A stretch of 64,000 nt of DNA from NCBI RefSeq assembly GCF_003853705.1, contig NZ_QTQI01000013.1:62001-126000 (forward strand). Reading direction: 5' to 3'. The notes under the pieces were generated by a model. It was given only the letters and a program-made list of their open reading frames with translations, was not told the origin of the DNA and ran no database searches. Source of the DNA: Burkholderia sp. Bp8992 (lineage in GTDB: Bacteria; Pseudomonadota; Gammaproteobacteria; Burkholderiales; Burkholderiaceae). Positions 1 through 9,941 of this stretch are shown piece after piece (position 1 is the stretch's first letter; the number at the start of each line of letters is the position of its first letter). The position numbers and the translations under genes are program-made.

Positions 1-1
1 G

Positions 2-2944
2 CCGGGCCAGTTGAGCTTTCCGCTCGAATTCTCGACGATCAAGCCGTCGCTGCGCGCGTTCCTCGCGACGCTGTTCGAGAACAACCCGTTCCAGTACAAG
101 CCGATCTTCCGCGGCTTCTACTTCACCAGCGCACTGCAGGAAGGCGAAACCAACAGCGCGGCCGCGCAGCGCATCGCGCACCGCTTCGGCCTTGACGGAA
201 ACGCACTGCCGAAGCCGCACAGCGCGTTCTCGAAGAACGGCTTCTTCCTGCGCGACCTGTTCTCGAAGGTGATCTTCGCCGACCGCCAGACGGTGCGCCA
301 GTTCGCGAGCCCGACCAAGACGCGGCTGCGCTACGCGACCTTCTTCGGCTTCGTCGCGGCGCTCGCGCTCGCGCTCGGCGGCTGGACCTGGTCGACGATC
401 GGCAACCAGCAGCTCGTGTCGAACGTGCAGGCCGACCTCGACAACGTCACGCGCCTGCAGCAGGGCCGCAACGACCTGCAGTCGCGCCTGCAGGCGATGG
501 ACATCCTCGAGGACCGGATCGAACAGCTCGAGCAGTTCCGCCGCGACAAGCCGCTGTCGGTGTCGCTCGGCCTGTACCAGGGCGACCGTCTCGAGCAGCA
601 CCTGCTGACCGAGTACTACAACGGCGTGCGCCAGATCCTGCTGGCCCCCGTGTCGCAGAACCTCGCGTCGTTCATGAAGGACGTGAACGCGCACCCCGAG
701 CAGCTCGTGCCGATGACGCGCCCGCCCGAATCAGGCGCCGTGCAGGGTGGCGCGATTCCGGTCTCGACCAACGCGGCAGGCGCCGCGCCGCAGGCCGGCG
801 CCGCACTGGCCGCGTCCGGCACGGCGCCGGCCGCCGCCCCGCAACAGGCTGCCGCACCGCAGGGCGGCCTCTACAGCGACGCGTCGCCGACCAACGTCCA
901 GGACGCGTACAACGCGCTGAAGACGTACCTGATGCTGTCCGACAAGCGTCACGTCGAGCAGGCGCACCTGACCGACCAGCTCGCCCGCTTCTGGCGCGGC
1001 TGGCTCGAGACGAATCGCGGCAACATGCCGCGTGACGAGATGATCAAGAGCGCCGAGCGCATGATCTCGTTCTACCTGTCCCGCGTGAACGACAACGACT
1101 GGCCGATGATCGACGCGAACCTCGCGCTCGTCGACCAGACCCGCGAGAACCTGCGCCGCGTCGTGCGCGGCATGCCGGCCCGCCAGCGCGTCTACGAGGA
1201 AATCAAGGCACGCGCGTCGACCCGCTTCGCGCCGATGACCATCGCGCGCATCGTCGGCGACGGCAACCAGTCGCTCGTGGCCGGCAGCTATGCGATTCCG
1301 GGCACGTTCACGCGCGAAGCGTGGTTCGACTACGTGCAGCCGGCGATCCGCGACGCGGCGACCAAGGAGCTGCAGGCGAAGGACTGGGTGCTGAACACGT
1401 CGACGCAGGACGACCTGACGCTCGAGGGCAGCCCCGAGCAGATCCAGAAGACGCTCGTCGGCATGTACAAGACCGAGTACGCGCAGCACTGGCAGAAGTT
1501 CATGCAGGGCATCGCGGTGCAGGGCTTCAGCAGCTTCGGCCAGGCCGTCGACGGGATGAACCGCCTCGGCGACCCGCAGGATTCGCCGATCCGCAAGATC
1601 CTCGAGACCGCGTACGACCAGACCTCGTGGGACAACCCGTCGCTCGCGAACGTGGCGATCAAGAAGGCGCAGACGGGCGTCGTGAACTGGGTCAAGCAGC
1701 TGTTCACGCGCTCGCAGGCCGGCCAGGTGGCGGCCGCCAACATCGACATCAACGGCAATCCGGCCGAGGTGCCGATGGGTCCGATCGGCCAGGAGTTCAT
1801 CGGGCTCGCGCGGATCGTCGCGACGCATGACGGCACGTCGATGCTCAAGGGCTACATGGATTCGCTGTCGAAGGTCCGTACCCGCTTCAACGTGATCAAG
1901 AACCAGGGCGACCCGGGCCCGGGCGCGCGCCAGCTGATGCAGCAGACGCTCGACGGCAACGGTTCGGAACTCGCCGATTCGCTGAAGCTCGTCGACGAGC
2001 AGATGCTGACGGGCCTCACCGACTCGCAACGCAAGTCGCTGCGTCCGCTGCTCGTGCGGCCGCTGATGCAGGCGTTCGCGGTCGTGATCCAGCCGGCCAG
2101 CGCCGAAGTCAACAAGGTGTGGAACGCGCAGGTCTACCAGCCGTTCCAGAACTCGCTCGCGACGAAGTACCCGTTCGCGGCGAGCGCGAAGGTCGAGGCT
2201 GGCGCCGGCGAGATCGCCCAGGTGTTCGGTCCGGACGGCTCGATCGCGAAGTTCGTCGGCACGACGCTCGGGCCGCTCGCGGTGCGCCGCGGCGACACGC
2301 TCGCCGCCCGCACGTGGGGCGACATGGGCATCGGCCTCACGCCGGACTTCACGAACGGCTTCGCACGCTGGGTCGCACCGCTCGCGGGCGGTGCCGCCGG
2401 CAGCGCGGCCGCGTCGTCCGAGCCGCAGACCGTGTTCCAGATCCTGCCGCAGCCGAGCACGGGTACGACGGAATACACGATCGCGATCGACGGCCAGCAA
2501 CTGCGCTACCGCAACACGCCGCCGCAGTGGACCAACTTCGTGTGGCCGAACCCGCAGGGCTCGCCGGGCGCGACGCTGTCCGCGACGACCTTCGACGGCC
2601 GCACGGTGCAGCTCGTCAACGAGCCGGGCCGCTACGGTCTCGAGAAGCTGATCAACTCGGCGCAGCGCAAGCGCCGCCCGGACGGCACCTTCGACCTCAC
2701 GTGGGCGCAGGGCAGCGTAAACGTGTCGGTGACGATGCGCATCATCAGCACGTCGCAACCGTCCAGCGGCGGCGGTGACCAGCCGCAGCAGCAGAGCCTG
2801 CGCGGCCTGCAGCTGCCGTCGTCGGTCGCCGACGCGAGCACCGGCGCCGCGCAGAATGCAACCCAGTCCGCCGGCACGGGCACGCCGGCCGCGGCGCCGG
2901 CCGTCGCGGCCGCCAACGCAACGAATGCACAGGGGGCGCAATGA
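2..2944 (+). CDS. tssM: T6SS membrane complex protein TssM (IcmF family), 5' partial
   Basis: TssM spans the inner membrane and, with TssL and TssJ, forms the T6SS trans-envelope complex. The reading frame is open from base 2, so the gene starts left of the window and the N-terminal NTPase part is missing; about 980 residues are visible. One hydrophobic segment lies near visible residues 108-128 (FFGFVAALALALGGW), followed by a large periplasmic region typical of IcmF proteins. Around visible residues 240-290 there is an Ala/Gln/Pro-rich linker, and the C-terminal 60 residues are also Ala-rich. The stop overlaps the tagF start as ATGA, so the two are co-transcribed and probably translationally coupled. 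Family assignment rests on sequence pattern and on the T6SS neighbourhood. Confidence 0.95.
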   Translation, partial: PGQLSFPLEFSTIKPSLRAFLATLFENNPFQYKPIFRGFYFTSALQEGETNSAAAQRIAHRFGLDGNALPKPHSAFSKNGFFLRDLFSKVIFADRQTVRQFASPTKTRLRYATFFGFVAALALALGGWTWSTIGNQQLVSNVQADLDNVTRLQQGRNDLQSRLQAMDILEDRIEQLEQFRRDKPLSVSLGLYQGDRLEQHLLTEYYNGVRQILLAPVSQNLASFMKDVNAHPEQLVPMTRPPESGAVQGGAIPVSTNAAGAAPQAGAALAASGTAPAAAPQQAAAPQGGLYSDASPTNVQDAYNALKTYLMLSDKRHVEQAHLTDQLARFWRGWLETNRGNMPRDEMIKSAERMISFYLSRVNDNDWPMIDANLALVDQTRENLRRVVRGMPARQRVYEEIKARASTRFAPMTIARIVGDGNQSLVAGSYAIPGTFTREAWFDYVQPAIRDAATKELQAKDWVLNTSTQDDLTLEGSPEQIQKTLVGMYKTEYAQHWQKFMQGIAVQGFSSFGQAVDGMNRLGDPQDSPIRKILETAYDQTSWDNPSLANVAIKKAQTGVVNWVKQLFTRSQAGQVAAANIDINGNPAEVPMGPIGQEFIGLARIVATHDGTSMLKGYMDSLSKVRTRFNVIKNQGDPGPGARQLMQQTLDGNGSELADSLKLVDEQMLTGLTDSQRKSLRPLLVRPLMQAFAVVIQPASAEVNKVWNAQVYQPFQNSLATKYPFAASAKVEAGAGEIAQVFGPDGSIAKFVGTTLGPLAVRRGDTLAARTWGDMGIGLTPDFTNGFARWVAPLAGGAAGSAAASSEPQTVFQILPQPSTGTTEYTIAIDGQQLRYRNTPPQWTNFVWPNPQGSPGATLSATTFDGRTVQLVNEPGRYGLEKLINSAQRKRRPDGTFDLTWAQGSVNVSVTMRIISTSQPSSGGGDQPQQQSLRGLQLPSSVADASTGAAQNATQSAGTGTPAAAPAVAAANATNAQGAQ

Positions 2945-3930
2945 CGCAAACCGTTCAGGCGCAAATCGCCTACTTCGGCAAGATTCCGTCGCGCGGCGAC
3001 TTCGTCAAGAGCGCACACAATCCGCAGCTGCTGCAGACGCTCGACCACTGGATCGCGCAGGCGCTGGAGCTGCTCGCGGAAGATCCGCGCTGGAAGATCG
3101 TCTACGAGGATGCGAAGCCGATGCATTTCGCGTTCCTCGGCTCGCGCAGCAAGCTCGCGATCGCGGGCCACATGGTCGCGAGCCACGACGTGTCGATGCG
3201 CCGCTTCCCGTTTCTCGGAGCAACCGCGCTCGAGGTAGACCGGCCGATCGCGTTCCTCGCGCGCAGCCCGCTCGCGTTCGCACGGCTGTGGTCGCGCGTC
3301 GCCACGCAGATCCCGCCGCTGCTCGGCAAGGACGAACCGCCCGGCGCGCTGCAGGCGCTCGGCGACACGCAGGTGCCGATCGACGTCGGCGGCCCCGGCA
3401 CGTCACATGACGGCACCTTCAACGATTTCGTCGAACATCAGTCGCTGTACGGCCTCCAGCAGATGCTGCTCGAAAGCGGCCATCCTGTGCGGCTGCGCGG
3501 CGCGATGCTCGCGCTCGGCTCGCTGCTGCGGCCGGTGATGCAGAGCGGCTCGTCGCACATCGAACGCGGCCTCACGCTGCCGCTGCCGGTCGATCCGTTC
3601 TACCGCAGCCTCGTCGCCGCGTTCTGGCTCGAATTGATCGCGCCGTTCGTTGCGCAGGCCGACTTCGAGCTCGCGATCTTCATCGGCACGATCGCCGAGC
3701 GCGAACGGCTCATCATCGGCTTCAACGGCGCGTCGGCCAAGACGCTGCTGAGCGTGGTCGACCCGCAGACCTACGCCGCCCACAACATCGACATCGACGA
3801 TCCCGAGTGGATCGACGCCCATGCGCAAAACGATCAGCAGATCAGCAAGCTCGTCAGCTACCTCGACCAACCGCAACTCTCGCTGCGCGTCGCCATCGAC
3901 GCGTTCCGCGAAGCGTTCATCGGAGGCTGA
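2941..3930 (+). CDS. tagF: T6SS accessory protein TagF (ImpM family)
   Basis: 329 residues. The N-terminal part (YFGKIPSRGDFV, then W..A......L..DPRWK and a FxFLGSRS stretch) is the hallmark of the TagF/ImpM domain, which in other bacteria acts as a post-translational regulator of T6SS assembly. The C-terminal half (about residues 165-329) is an extension common in Burkholderia TagF and is less clear. The gene overlaps tssM by four bases and is followed after four bases by the OmpA-like gene, so the three form one operon. Role is inferred from the family; no regulatory kinase/phosphatase pair (PpkA/PppA) is visible in this window. Confidence 0.9.
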   Translation: MTQTVQAQIAYFGKIPSRGDFVKSAHNPQLLQTLDHWIAQALELLAEDPRWKIVYEDAKPMHFAFLGSRSKLAIAGHMVASHDVSMRRFPFLGATALEVDRPIAFLARSPLAFARLWSRVATQIPPLLGKDEPPGALQALGDTQVPIDVGGPGTSHDGTFNDFVEHQSLYGLQQMLLESGHPVRLRGAMLALGSLLRPVMQSGSSHIERGLTLPLPVDPFYRSLVAAFWLELIAPFVAQADFELAIFIGTIAERERLIIGFNGASAKTLLSVVDPQTYAAHNIDIDDPEWIDAHAQNDQQISKLVSYLDQPQLSLRVAIDAFREAFIGG

Positions 3931-3934
3931 CGGG

Positions 3935-4885
3935 ATGCATCGCACGATTCACGCCCGGCGCACCCGCTTTTCGGTCGCCCTCTCGCCCGCCCTCGCCGCG
4001 CTCTTCGCCGCCGGCCTCGTCGCCAGCAGCGCGGCTTTCGCGCAGAACACCGGCGCGACCGTCACGCCGGTCGGCAACGGCACGGTCGCGACGACCGCGC
4101 TGCCGTCGTCGAACCCGAACGCCGGCGCCGCATCCGGCACGGTGGTGCACGGCACCGCCGGCACGATCACGCCGCCGCCCGCGAACGCGACGCCCGGCCA
4201 GGTCGTCGCCGGCGGCAAGGTGCCCGACGAGGCGACCAAGGCCGCCGTGCTGCAGAAGCTGCGCGATACCTACGGCGCGACGAACGTCGTCGACCAGATC
4301 GAGGTCGGCGACGTCGCGACGCCGCCGAACTGGAGCGCCAACGTGCAGAAGCTGCTCGGCGCGCAGCTCAAGCAGATCAGCAAGGGCCAGTTGAAGATCA
4401 ACGGCACGCAGATCGAGATGAAGGGCGAGGTGCACAACGAGGCGCAGCGCCAACAGCTCGCGAGCGACATGGCGAACACGCTGAACCCGACGTATACGAT
4501 CAAGAACGGGCTGCGCGTGTCGGCATCCGAGCAGGGCGTGCTCGACCAGACGCTCGCGAACCGGACGATCGAGTTCGAGACCGGCAGCGCGACGCTGACG
4601 CCGCAGGGCCGGCTGATCCTCGACCAGATGGCGGCCGCGCTCGCGAAGATGCAGAACCGCACGGTCGACATCATCGGCCACACCGACAACTCGGGGAACC
4701 GGACGTCGAACATCGCGCTGAGCCAGGCGCGCGCGGACGCGGTGAAGGGTTACCTGATCACGAAGAGCATTCCGCCGCAGCAGATGACGACGACGGGAGT
4801 GGGCCCGGATCAGCCTATTGCGCCGAATGATACGGCCGATGGGCGGGCGAGGAACCGGCGGATCGAGTTTCGGGTGGGGCAGTAA
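3935..4885 (+). CDS. OmpA-family peptidoglycan-binding protein of the T6SS cluster (TagN-like)
   Basis: 316 residues from the ATG four bases after the tagF stop. An earlier in-frame start exists but would lie inside tagF and lacks a signal sequence. Residues 1-36 form a signal peptide (basic N-terminus, Ala/Leu-rich core, cleavage near AFA-Q). Residues about 45-95 are a low-complexity Ala/Thr/Gly/Pro linker. The C-terminal 105 residues are a standard OmpA domain: FETGSATLTPQG, IIGHTDNSGN and the closing NRRIEFRV motif, which bind peptidoglycan. No lipobox cysteine is visible, so it is probably periplasmic or outer-membrane associated. In Burkholderia T6SS loci such a gene beside tssM/tagF is thought to anchor the system to the wall; the exact role is inferred. 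Confidence 0.88.
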   Translation: MHRTIHARRTRFSVALSPALAALFAAGLVASSAAFAQNTGATVTPVGNGTVATTALPSSNPNAGAASGTVVHGTAGTITPPPANATPGQVVAGGKVPDEATKAAVLQKLRDTYGATNVVDQIEVGDVATPPNWSANVQKLLGAQLKQISKGQLKINGTQIEMKGEVHNEAQRQQLASDMANTLNPTYTIKNGLRVSASEQGVLDQTLANRTIEFETGSATLTPQGRLILDQMAAALAKMQNRTVDIIGHTDNSGNRTSNIALSQARADAVKGYLITKSIPPQQMTTTGVGPDQPIAPNDTADGRARNRRIEFRVGQ

Positions 4886-4926
4886 CAGCAGATCGGCCGG
4901 CCGTTCCGTGGCGGCGCGGCACCCGA

Positions 4927-4957
4927 CGGGTGGCGGCAGCAATGCGCCACCCGTTTT
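4927..4957 (+). terminator. Rho-independent terminator after the tssM-tagF-ompA operon
   Basis: A perfect 9-bp stem (CGGGTGGCG / CGCCACCCG) with a 9-base loop is followed by TTTT, 41 bases after the stop of the OmpA-like gene. It lies between convergent genes (tssA ends at 4962) and has its U-run only on the plus-strand side. Confidence 0.8.
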
Positions 4958-4961
4958 GCGC

Positions 4962-6083
4962 TTACGACTGCTCGTCCGGCCGCACGCCCAGCAGTTCGCG
5001 AATATGCGACAGCGAGCCGTCGTCCTTCACGACGCTCTCCAGCCACTTGTGCAGCGGCATGTCTGCCCATTCGGCCGCCTTGTCGGCGAGATACGCGACC
5101 GGGCTGTGCGGCTCGGTCTGGCGGAAATAACGTGCGACCGCACGCAACTGGTCGACGGCCTGCGCGCGGTTCTGGATGCCGGCGATCATCTGCGTCACCG
5201 GGGGACGCGAAGCGGTCTGCTGCTGCACATGAGTCTCCTCGGTCTGGATCGGATTGCCGAAAACCGGCTCGATGCGCTCGGACTGCGCCTGCGGCGCCGC
5301 TTGCGTGTGCGGTGCGCTGCCCGTATAGCCCTGCTCGCGCGCAAAGCGCTCGGCGAGCCGGTACACGGTCTCGAACGCGTCGCGCGCCTGCCGGAAGCTC
5401 GGCGCCGAATCGCCCGCGCGCTCGACGAGCCGCTCCTCGAACGCATCGAGCGCGAATTCGAACGCCTTCAGGTTCGCCAGCAGCGTCGTGTAGAACGCGA
5501 TCGGCGTCACGCGCCGCGACGAATCGATCTGGTCGAGCGACGGCTTGCCGCGCGCGATCTCGTCCGCGTGATCGGGGTCGCGCTTGATCGACTGCGCGAC
5601 GTGCTGCGCCACTTCCCAGTCGAGCGTGCTGAACGCGTTCGACGCACCGTCCGTCATCGGCACCGCGCGCAGCAGCTCGGCCGTGCGACCGGAGAGCCAC
5701 GCGACGTTGCCGAGCCGGTATTCGGTGTCCTCGCCTTCGGGCAGCGGGTGCACGGTGTCCCAGAACTCGCGGCACAGGCCCTCGAGCAGCGCATAGCCTT
5801 CGGTGAGGCCGGTGATGCCGTCCTCGAGCGCGAGCGCCTCGGTCAGCCACACGCCGAGCCGCAAGTCCTTCGTGCGCGTGCGCAGCAGCTCGCCCGCCTG
5901 GTCGACGACGAAGCCCCAGTCGGCCTCCTTGATCTCGGTCACCCATTCGCCCTGGTCGAGCGTCGGATCGTCGTAGCGCCGCGCGTCCTGGATCGCGTCG
6001 AATTCGTTCGAAAACAGCAGGTCGTCGCCGCTGGGCGACGCGTCGCTGATCGGCGTCAGCAGCTCGGGGAGATTGATCGGCAT
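4962..6083 (-). CDS. tssA: T6SS cap/baseplate protein TssA (ImpA family)
   Basis: 373 residues. The N-terminal 120 residues carry the ImpA_N domain pattern (PISDASPSGDDLLFS, DWGFVVDQAGELLRTRTKDLRLGVWLTEA, EFWDTVHPLPEG). TssA proteins contact the membrane complex and the baseplate and cap the growing sheath. The middle is charged and probably linker; the C-terminal 70 residues are helical. It is the last gene of the minus-strand operon, 44 bases downstream of tssH. The start ATG gives MPINLPELL, the conserved N-terminus. Confidence 0.93.
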   Translation of the reverse strand: MPINLPELLTPISDASPSGDDLLFSNEFDAIQDARRYDDPTLDQGEWVTEIKEADWGFVVDQAGELLRTRTKDLRLGVWLTEALALEDGITGLTEGYALLEGLCREFWDTVHPLPEGEDTEYRLGNVAWLSGRTAELLRAVPMTDGASNAFSTLDWEVAQHVAQSIKRDPDHADEIARGKPSLDQIDSSRRVTPIAFYTTLLANLKAFEFALDAFEERLVERAGDSAPSFRQARDAFETVYRLAERFAREQGYTGSAPHTQAAPQAQSERIEPVFGNPIQTEETHVQQQTASRPPVTQMIAGIQNRAQAVDQLRAVARYFRQTEPHSPVAYLADKAAEWADMPLHKWLESVVKDDGSLSHIRELLGVRPDEQS

Positions 6084-6127
6084 GGTTCAGTGAATCCGTT
6101 GATGCATGAGATGTCGCGTGCGGGGGC

Positions 6128-8797
6128 TCATTCGACCGTATAGGCGAATTCGCCGGCCTCGTCCGCACGCACCGCGATGCGCGCGATGGCTTCGCCGTCG
6201 GCGATCCGGCCGAGCACGTGGCCCGCGATCTCCGGCAGCAGCGTGCCGTTCAGGATATGGTCGACGTTGCGGGCGCCCGAGTCGACCTCGGTGCAGCGCG
6301 CGAGCACCGCCTCGACGAGCGACTCGTCCCATTCGAACGCGGCCTTGTGGTTCGCCTCGATCCGGCGGCGGATGCGCTCGAGCTTCAACTCGATGATCTC
6401 GACCAGCACGTCGTCGGAAATCGGGTAGTAGGGCACGACCTTCATGCGCCCGAGGAACGCAGGCTTGAACGTCTTGTACAGCTGCGGACGCAGCGTCTCG
6501 GCGAGCGTGTCCGGATCGGGCAGCTCGTCGGCCGGCTTGTTCAGGCAGGCCTGCATCACCGCGGCCGACCCGACGTTCGACGTCAGGATGATCAGCGTGT
6601 TGCGGAAGTCGATCTCGCGCCCTTCCGCGTCGTCCATCGCGCCCTTGTCGAACACCTGGAAGAACATCTCGAGCACGTCGGGGTGCGCCTTCTCGACCTC
6701 GTCGAGCAGCACGACCGAATACGGGTTGCGGCGCACGGCCTCGGTCAGCACGCCGCCTTCGCCGTAGCCGACGTAGCCGGGGGGCGAGCCTTTCAGGCCC
6801 GACACGCTGTGCGCTTCCTGGTACTCGCTCATGTTGATCGTGACCATCTTGCGCTCGCCGCCGTAAAGGATGTCGGCCAGCGCCAGCGCCGTTTCGGTCT
6901 TGCCGACGCCCGACGGCCCGACGAACATGAACACGCCGCGCGGCTTGTTCGGATCCTCGAGGTTCGCGGTCGCGGTGCGCACGCGCTGCGCGATCGCCTC
7001 CAGCGCATGGTCCTGGCCGATCACGCGCGCGGCGAGCAGCGGCTGCAGGTTCAGCACGGTGTCGATTTCGTCCTTCACCATCCGGCCGAGCGGAATGCCC
7101 GTCCACGCGGCGACGATCTCGGCGACGACGTGGCCGTCGACCTGCAGCGGCACCATCGGCTCGCCGCCCTGCAGCGCATGCAGCGCCGCCACGCGTTTGG
7201 AAAGCTTGTCGCGGGTGGCCTGCACGTCGACCGACTGGCCGTCTTCCGACGGGCCGCGCGCCTTGTCGAGCGTGTCGCGCAGTTCGGTGATCTCGGCGAC
7301 GATCGCACGCTCGGCTTCGTAGCGTTCTTCATCCTTCGCCAGTTGTTCGAGCGCCGTGTCGCGCGCACCGCGCAGCTCGCCGAGCCGCTCGTCGTGCGGC
7401 GCGCCGCCCGCTGCCTCGCGCTCCAGCGACGCGATTTCCGCATCGATCCGCTCGATCCGCTTCTTCGTGTCGTCGATCGCGGCCGGCGTCGCGCTGTGCG
7501 CGAGCGCGACCTTCGCGCACGCGGTGTCGAGCACGCTGATCGCCTTGTCGGGCAGCTGGCGGCCGCTGATGTAGCGGTGCGACAGGCGCACGGCCTCGGT
7601 GATCGCATCGTCGAGGATCCGCACGTTGAAGTGCTTCTCCATCAGGCCCGACATCCCGCGCAGCATCGCGGCCGCGAGCGGCTCGCTCGGCTCCTCGACC
7701 TTCACGACCTGGAAGCGCCGCGCGAGCGCCGCGTCCTTCTCGAAGTACTTCTTGTATTCGCTCCACGTCGTCGCGGCGATCGTGCGCAGCTCGCCGCGCG
7801 CCAGCGCCGGCTTCAGCAGGTTCGCCGCGTCGTTCTGGCCGGCCTGGCCGCCCGCGCCGATGATCGTATGCGCCTCGTCGATGAACAGGATGATCGGATG
7901 CGCACTCTTCTTCACTTCGTCGATCACGCTCTTCAGGCGGTTCTCGAACTCGCCCTTCACGCTCGCGCCGGCCTGCAGCAGCCCCATGTCGAGCACGTGC
8001 AGCGCCACACCGCGCAGCGGCGGCGGGACATCGTCGGCCGCGATCCGCAGCGCGAGCCCTTCGACGACCGCGGTTTTGCCGACGCCGGCCTCGCCGGTCA
8101 TGATCGGGTTGTTCTGGCGGCGGCGCATCAGGATGTCGATCGCCTGGCGGATCTCCGCTTCGCGGCCGATCACCGGATCGATCTTGCCGTCGCGCGCGCG
8201 CTGCGTGAGGTTGGTCGTGTACGTATCGAGCGCGGGCGTCTTCGACGGGCCGGCCGCGGGTGCCGCACCGTCGGCGGCCGGCGCCGCACCGCCGTCGTCC
8301 GCATTGGACTGGCGCGGCTCGGCCTCGCTCGACCCGGCCATGACCTCGTCGAACTTGTGCTTCAGGTCCGTCACGTTCACTTCCGCGAACTGCGACGACA
8401 TCCGCTGCGCGAACTGCGCGAGATCCGGCGCGGTCAACAGCGCGAGCAGCAGGTGCCCCGAACGGATGCGGCCGAGCTGCGAATCGAGCGATGCGATCAG
8501 CCACGCCTGCTCGAACAGCGCGATCAGGTGCACGGAGAACACCGGCGTACGCGTGTTGCCGGTCTTCAGGCGCGTGAGCTCGCGCTCGAGATCGGCACGC
8601 AGCGCGTGCGGATCGACACGGCTCGCGCGCAGCGCGAGCGGCAGGTCGCCGGCCGGCTCCTCGAGCAGCGCGAGGAACAGGTGCTCCAGATCGACCTCGT
8701 AATGGCCGCGCGCCAGGCACGCGCTTGCCGCACGCTCGGTCGCGTGCCGGCACAGCGGGTTCAGTTTGGTGATCAGGGTCTTCAGAGGCGTGCTCAT
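6128..8797 (-). CDS. tssH: T6SS sheath-recycling AAA+ ATPase TssH (ClpV)
   Basis: 889 residues, full length for ClpV1-type ATPases. Residues about 1-150 form the Clp N-domain that binds contracted TssB/TssC sheath. The first nucleotide-binding domain has Walker A GEAGVGKT at 235-242 and Walker B ILFIDEAH near 303-310. A coiled-coil middle domain with many Glu/Arg residues lies near 420-520. The second domain has Walker A GPSGVGKT at 627-634 and VVLLDEVEKAH near 695-705. It disassembles contracted sheath for reuse. It sits between tssG and tssA in the operon. The Ala/Gly linker at 155-185 is a common T6SS-ClpV feature. Confidence 0.96.
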   Translation of the reverse strand: MSTPLKTLITKLNPLCRHATERAASACLARGHYEVDLEHLFLALLEEPAGDLPLALRASRVDPHALRADLERELTRLKTGNTRTPVFSVHLIALFEQAWLIASLDSQLGRIRSGHLLLALLTAPDLAQFAQRMSSQFAEVNVTDLKHKFDEVMAGSSEAEPRQSNADDGGAAPAADGAAPAAGPSKTPALDTYTTNLTQRARDGKIDPVIGREAEIRQAIDILMRRRQNNPIMTGEAGVGKTAVVEGLALRIAADDVPPPLRGVALHVLDMGLLQAGASVKGEFENRLKSVIDEVKKSAHPIILFIDEAHTIIGAGGQAGQNDAANLLKPALARGELRTIAATTWSEYKKYFEKDAALARRFQVVKVEEPSEPLAAAMLRGMSGLMEKHFNVRILDDAITEAVRLSHRYISGRQLPDKAISVLDTACAKVALAHSATPAAIDDTKKRIERIDAEIASLEREAAGGAPHDERLGELRGARDTALEQLAKDEERYEAERAIVAEITELRDTLDKARGPSEDGQSVDVQATRDKLSKRVAALHALQGGEPMVPLQVDGHVVAEIVAAWTGIPLGRMVKDEIDTVLNLQPLLAARVIGQDHALEAIAQRVRTATANLEDPNKPRGVFMFVGPSGVGKTETALALADILYGGERKMVTINMSEYQEAHSVSGLKGSPPGYVGYGEGGVLTEAVRRNPYSVVLLDEVEKAHPDVLEMFFQVFDKGAMDDAEGREIDFRNTLIILTSNVGSAAVMQACLNKPADELPDPDTLAETLRPQLYKTFKPAFLGRMKVVPYYPISDDVLVEIIELKLERIRRRIEANHKAAFEWDESLVEAVLARCTEVDSGARNVDHILNGTLLPEIAGHVLGRIADGEAIARIAVRADEAGEFAYTVE

Positions 8798-8840
8798 GGC
8801 GTCGATCTCAGGTTCGATTGCGTGTTGTTGTCGTTCGGAA

Positions 8841-9941
8841 TCAGTGAATCACGTGCAGTTCGTAGCGTGCGTCGGAGCGGTCCTCGGGCGCGTCGCGCGT
8901 GCAGAGGAACGCATCCCAGCCGAGCCGCGAGCCCGCGCCGAGCACGCTGGCGCCGACCTCGGTGCGCTTCAGCACGAGCTTCACCTCGTACTCGAGCGTG
9001 ACGCCCGCGAGCAGCGTCAGCATCCGCTCGAGCGCGATGGCCTGCGCGCCGCCGGGCAGGAATGCCTCGTAGTCGCGCTTGGACAGCGGGCCGACGACGA
9101 TCCGTGCACGCATGTCGCGCTGCCAGACGCGTTCGCCGACGAGCGCCGTCGCGCCGAGCACCGCGTTGACTTCGCCGAGCACGCTCAGCTGGTCGGGCGG
9201 CACGTCGTACCACTTGCCGACGAACTGGTCGATCTTCACCGGCACGCGGAAGTAGTCGGACAGCGCGCGCTGCAGGTACGCGGCCGACATCGGCCGGTGC
9301 CGCGCGGCCAGCGCGTAGCCGGCGACGGCCTCGTCGAGCACGCCGCCCGAGCCGGCGGCAAGGCTGTCGCGCACCTCGTCGCTCGGCACCCCCGCGATCG
9401 CGAGCAGCAGTGGCAGATAGCGCTCGTCGCGGTCGAGTTCGTAATGGAACGGCAGCCGGTATTTCTTCCACGCCGCGTAGAACAGCGCGGTCGCACGGTT
9501 CGAGAACACGTCGAAGAACGCACGCGCCGCGTGATCACGCCGCAGGTGCTCGCGCGCGACGATCTGCTCGGTGTAATGCAGCGGCAGCGCGCCCTGCCCG
9601 CCGAGCAGCCCGAAGAACGCTGGCGTCAGCTCGACGTGGCCGAGCTCGCCGGCCGCGAGCGCGGCGCCGCGCTGCTCGTCCGAATCGAGCAGCGTGCCGT
9701 CGTCGTCGAACGAACGCACGCGTTCGATCTCGCTCGGCGGAAAGCCGAGCGACAGCGTGTTGCGGAATTCGATGCGCTGCGCGACCACGTCGCCCTGCCG
9801 CCACGCGCCGGGCGCGTCCGACGCCTGCCGCGCGAACAGCCCTTCGAGCACGCGCACCGCCTGGAAGAACTCGAAGCGGTGCGGCTCGTCGAGCAGCGCG
9901 TCGACTACGCCAGGATCGATTCGCCGGTTCGGGGCTTGCAT
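8841..9941 (-). CDS. tssG: T6SS baseplate protein TssG (ImpH family)
   Basis: 366 residues. The N-terminus (PHRFEFFQAVRVLE) and the later RFRNTLSLGFPPSEI-like, LTPAFFGLLGGQGALPLHYTE and AWKKYRLPF segments are typical of TssG. It assembles with TssF, TssE and TssK into the baseplate wedge. The ATG (MQAPNRRIDP) lies within the 3' end of tssF, overlapping it by 37 bases in another frame, which implies translational coupling. An open frame continues upstream of this start, inside tssF, but has no TssG character and is rejected. Confidence 0.93.
   Translation of the reverse strand: MQAPNRRIDPGVVDALLDEPHRFEFFQAVRVLEGLFARQASDAPGAWRQGDVVAQRIEFRNTLSLGFPPSEIERVRSFDDDGTLLDSDEQRGAALAAGELGHVELTPAFFGLLGGQGALPLHYTEQIVAREHLRRDHAARAFFDVFSNRATALFYAAWKKYRLPFHYELDRDERYLPLLLAIAGVPSDEVRDSLAAGSGGVLDEAVAGYALAARHRPMSAAYLQRALSDYFRVPVKIDQFVGKWYDVPPDQLSVLGEVNAVLGATALVGERVWQRDMRARIVVGPLSKRDYEAFLPGGAQAIALERMLTLLAGVTLEYEVKLVLKRTEVGASVLGAGSRLGWDAFLCTRDAPEDRSDARYELHVIH

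Noticed and set aside
731-2941. Long open frame on the minus strand across tssM
   Set aside because: Arg-rich translation of GC-rich DNA, no family pattern, antiparallel to a clear gene.
6218-9001. 927-codon plus-strand frame over clpV
   Set aside because: Typical shadow of a high-GC gene; composition is Arg/His/Leu-rich with no domain.
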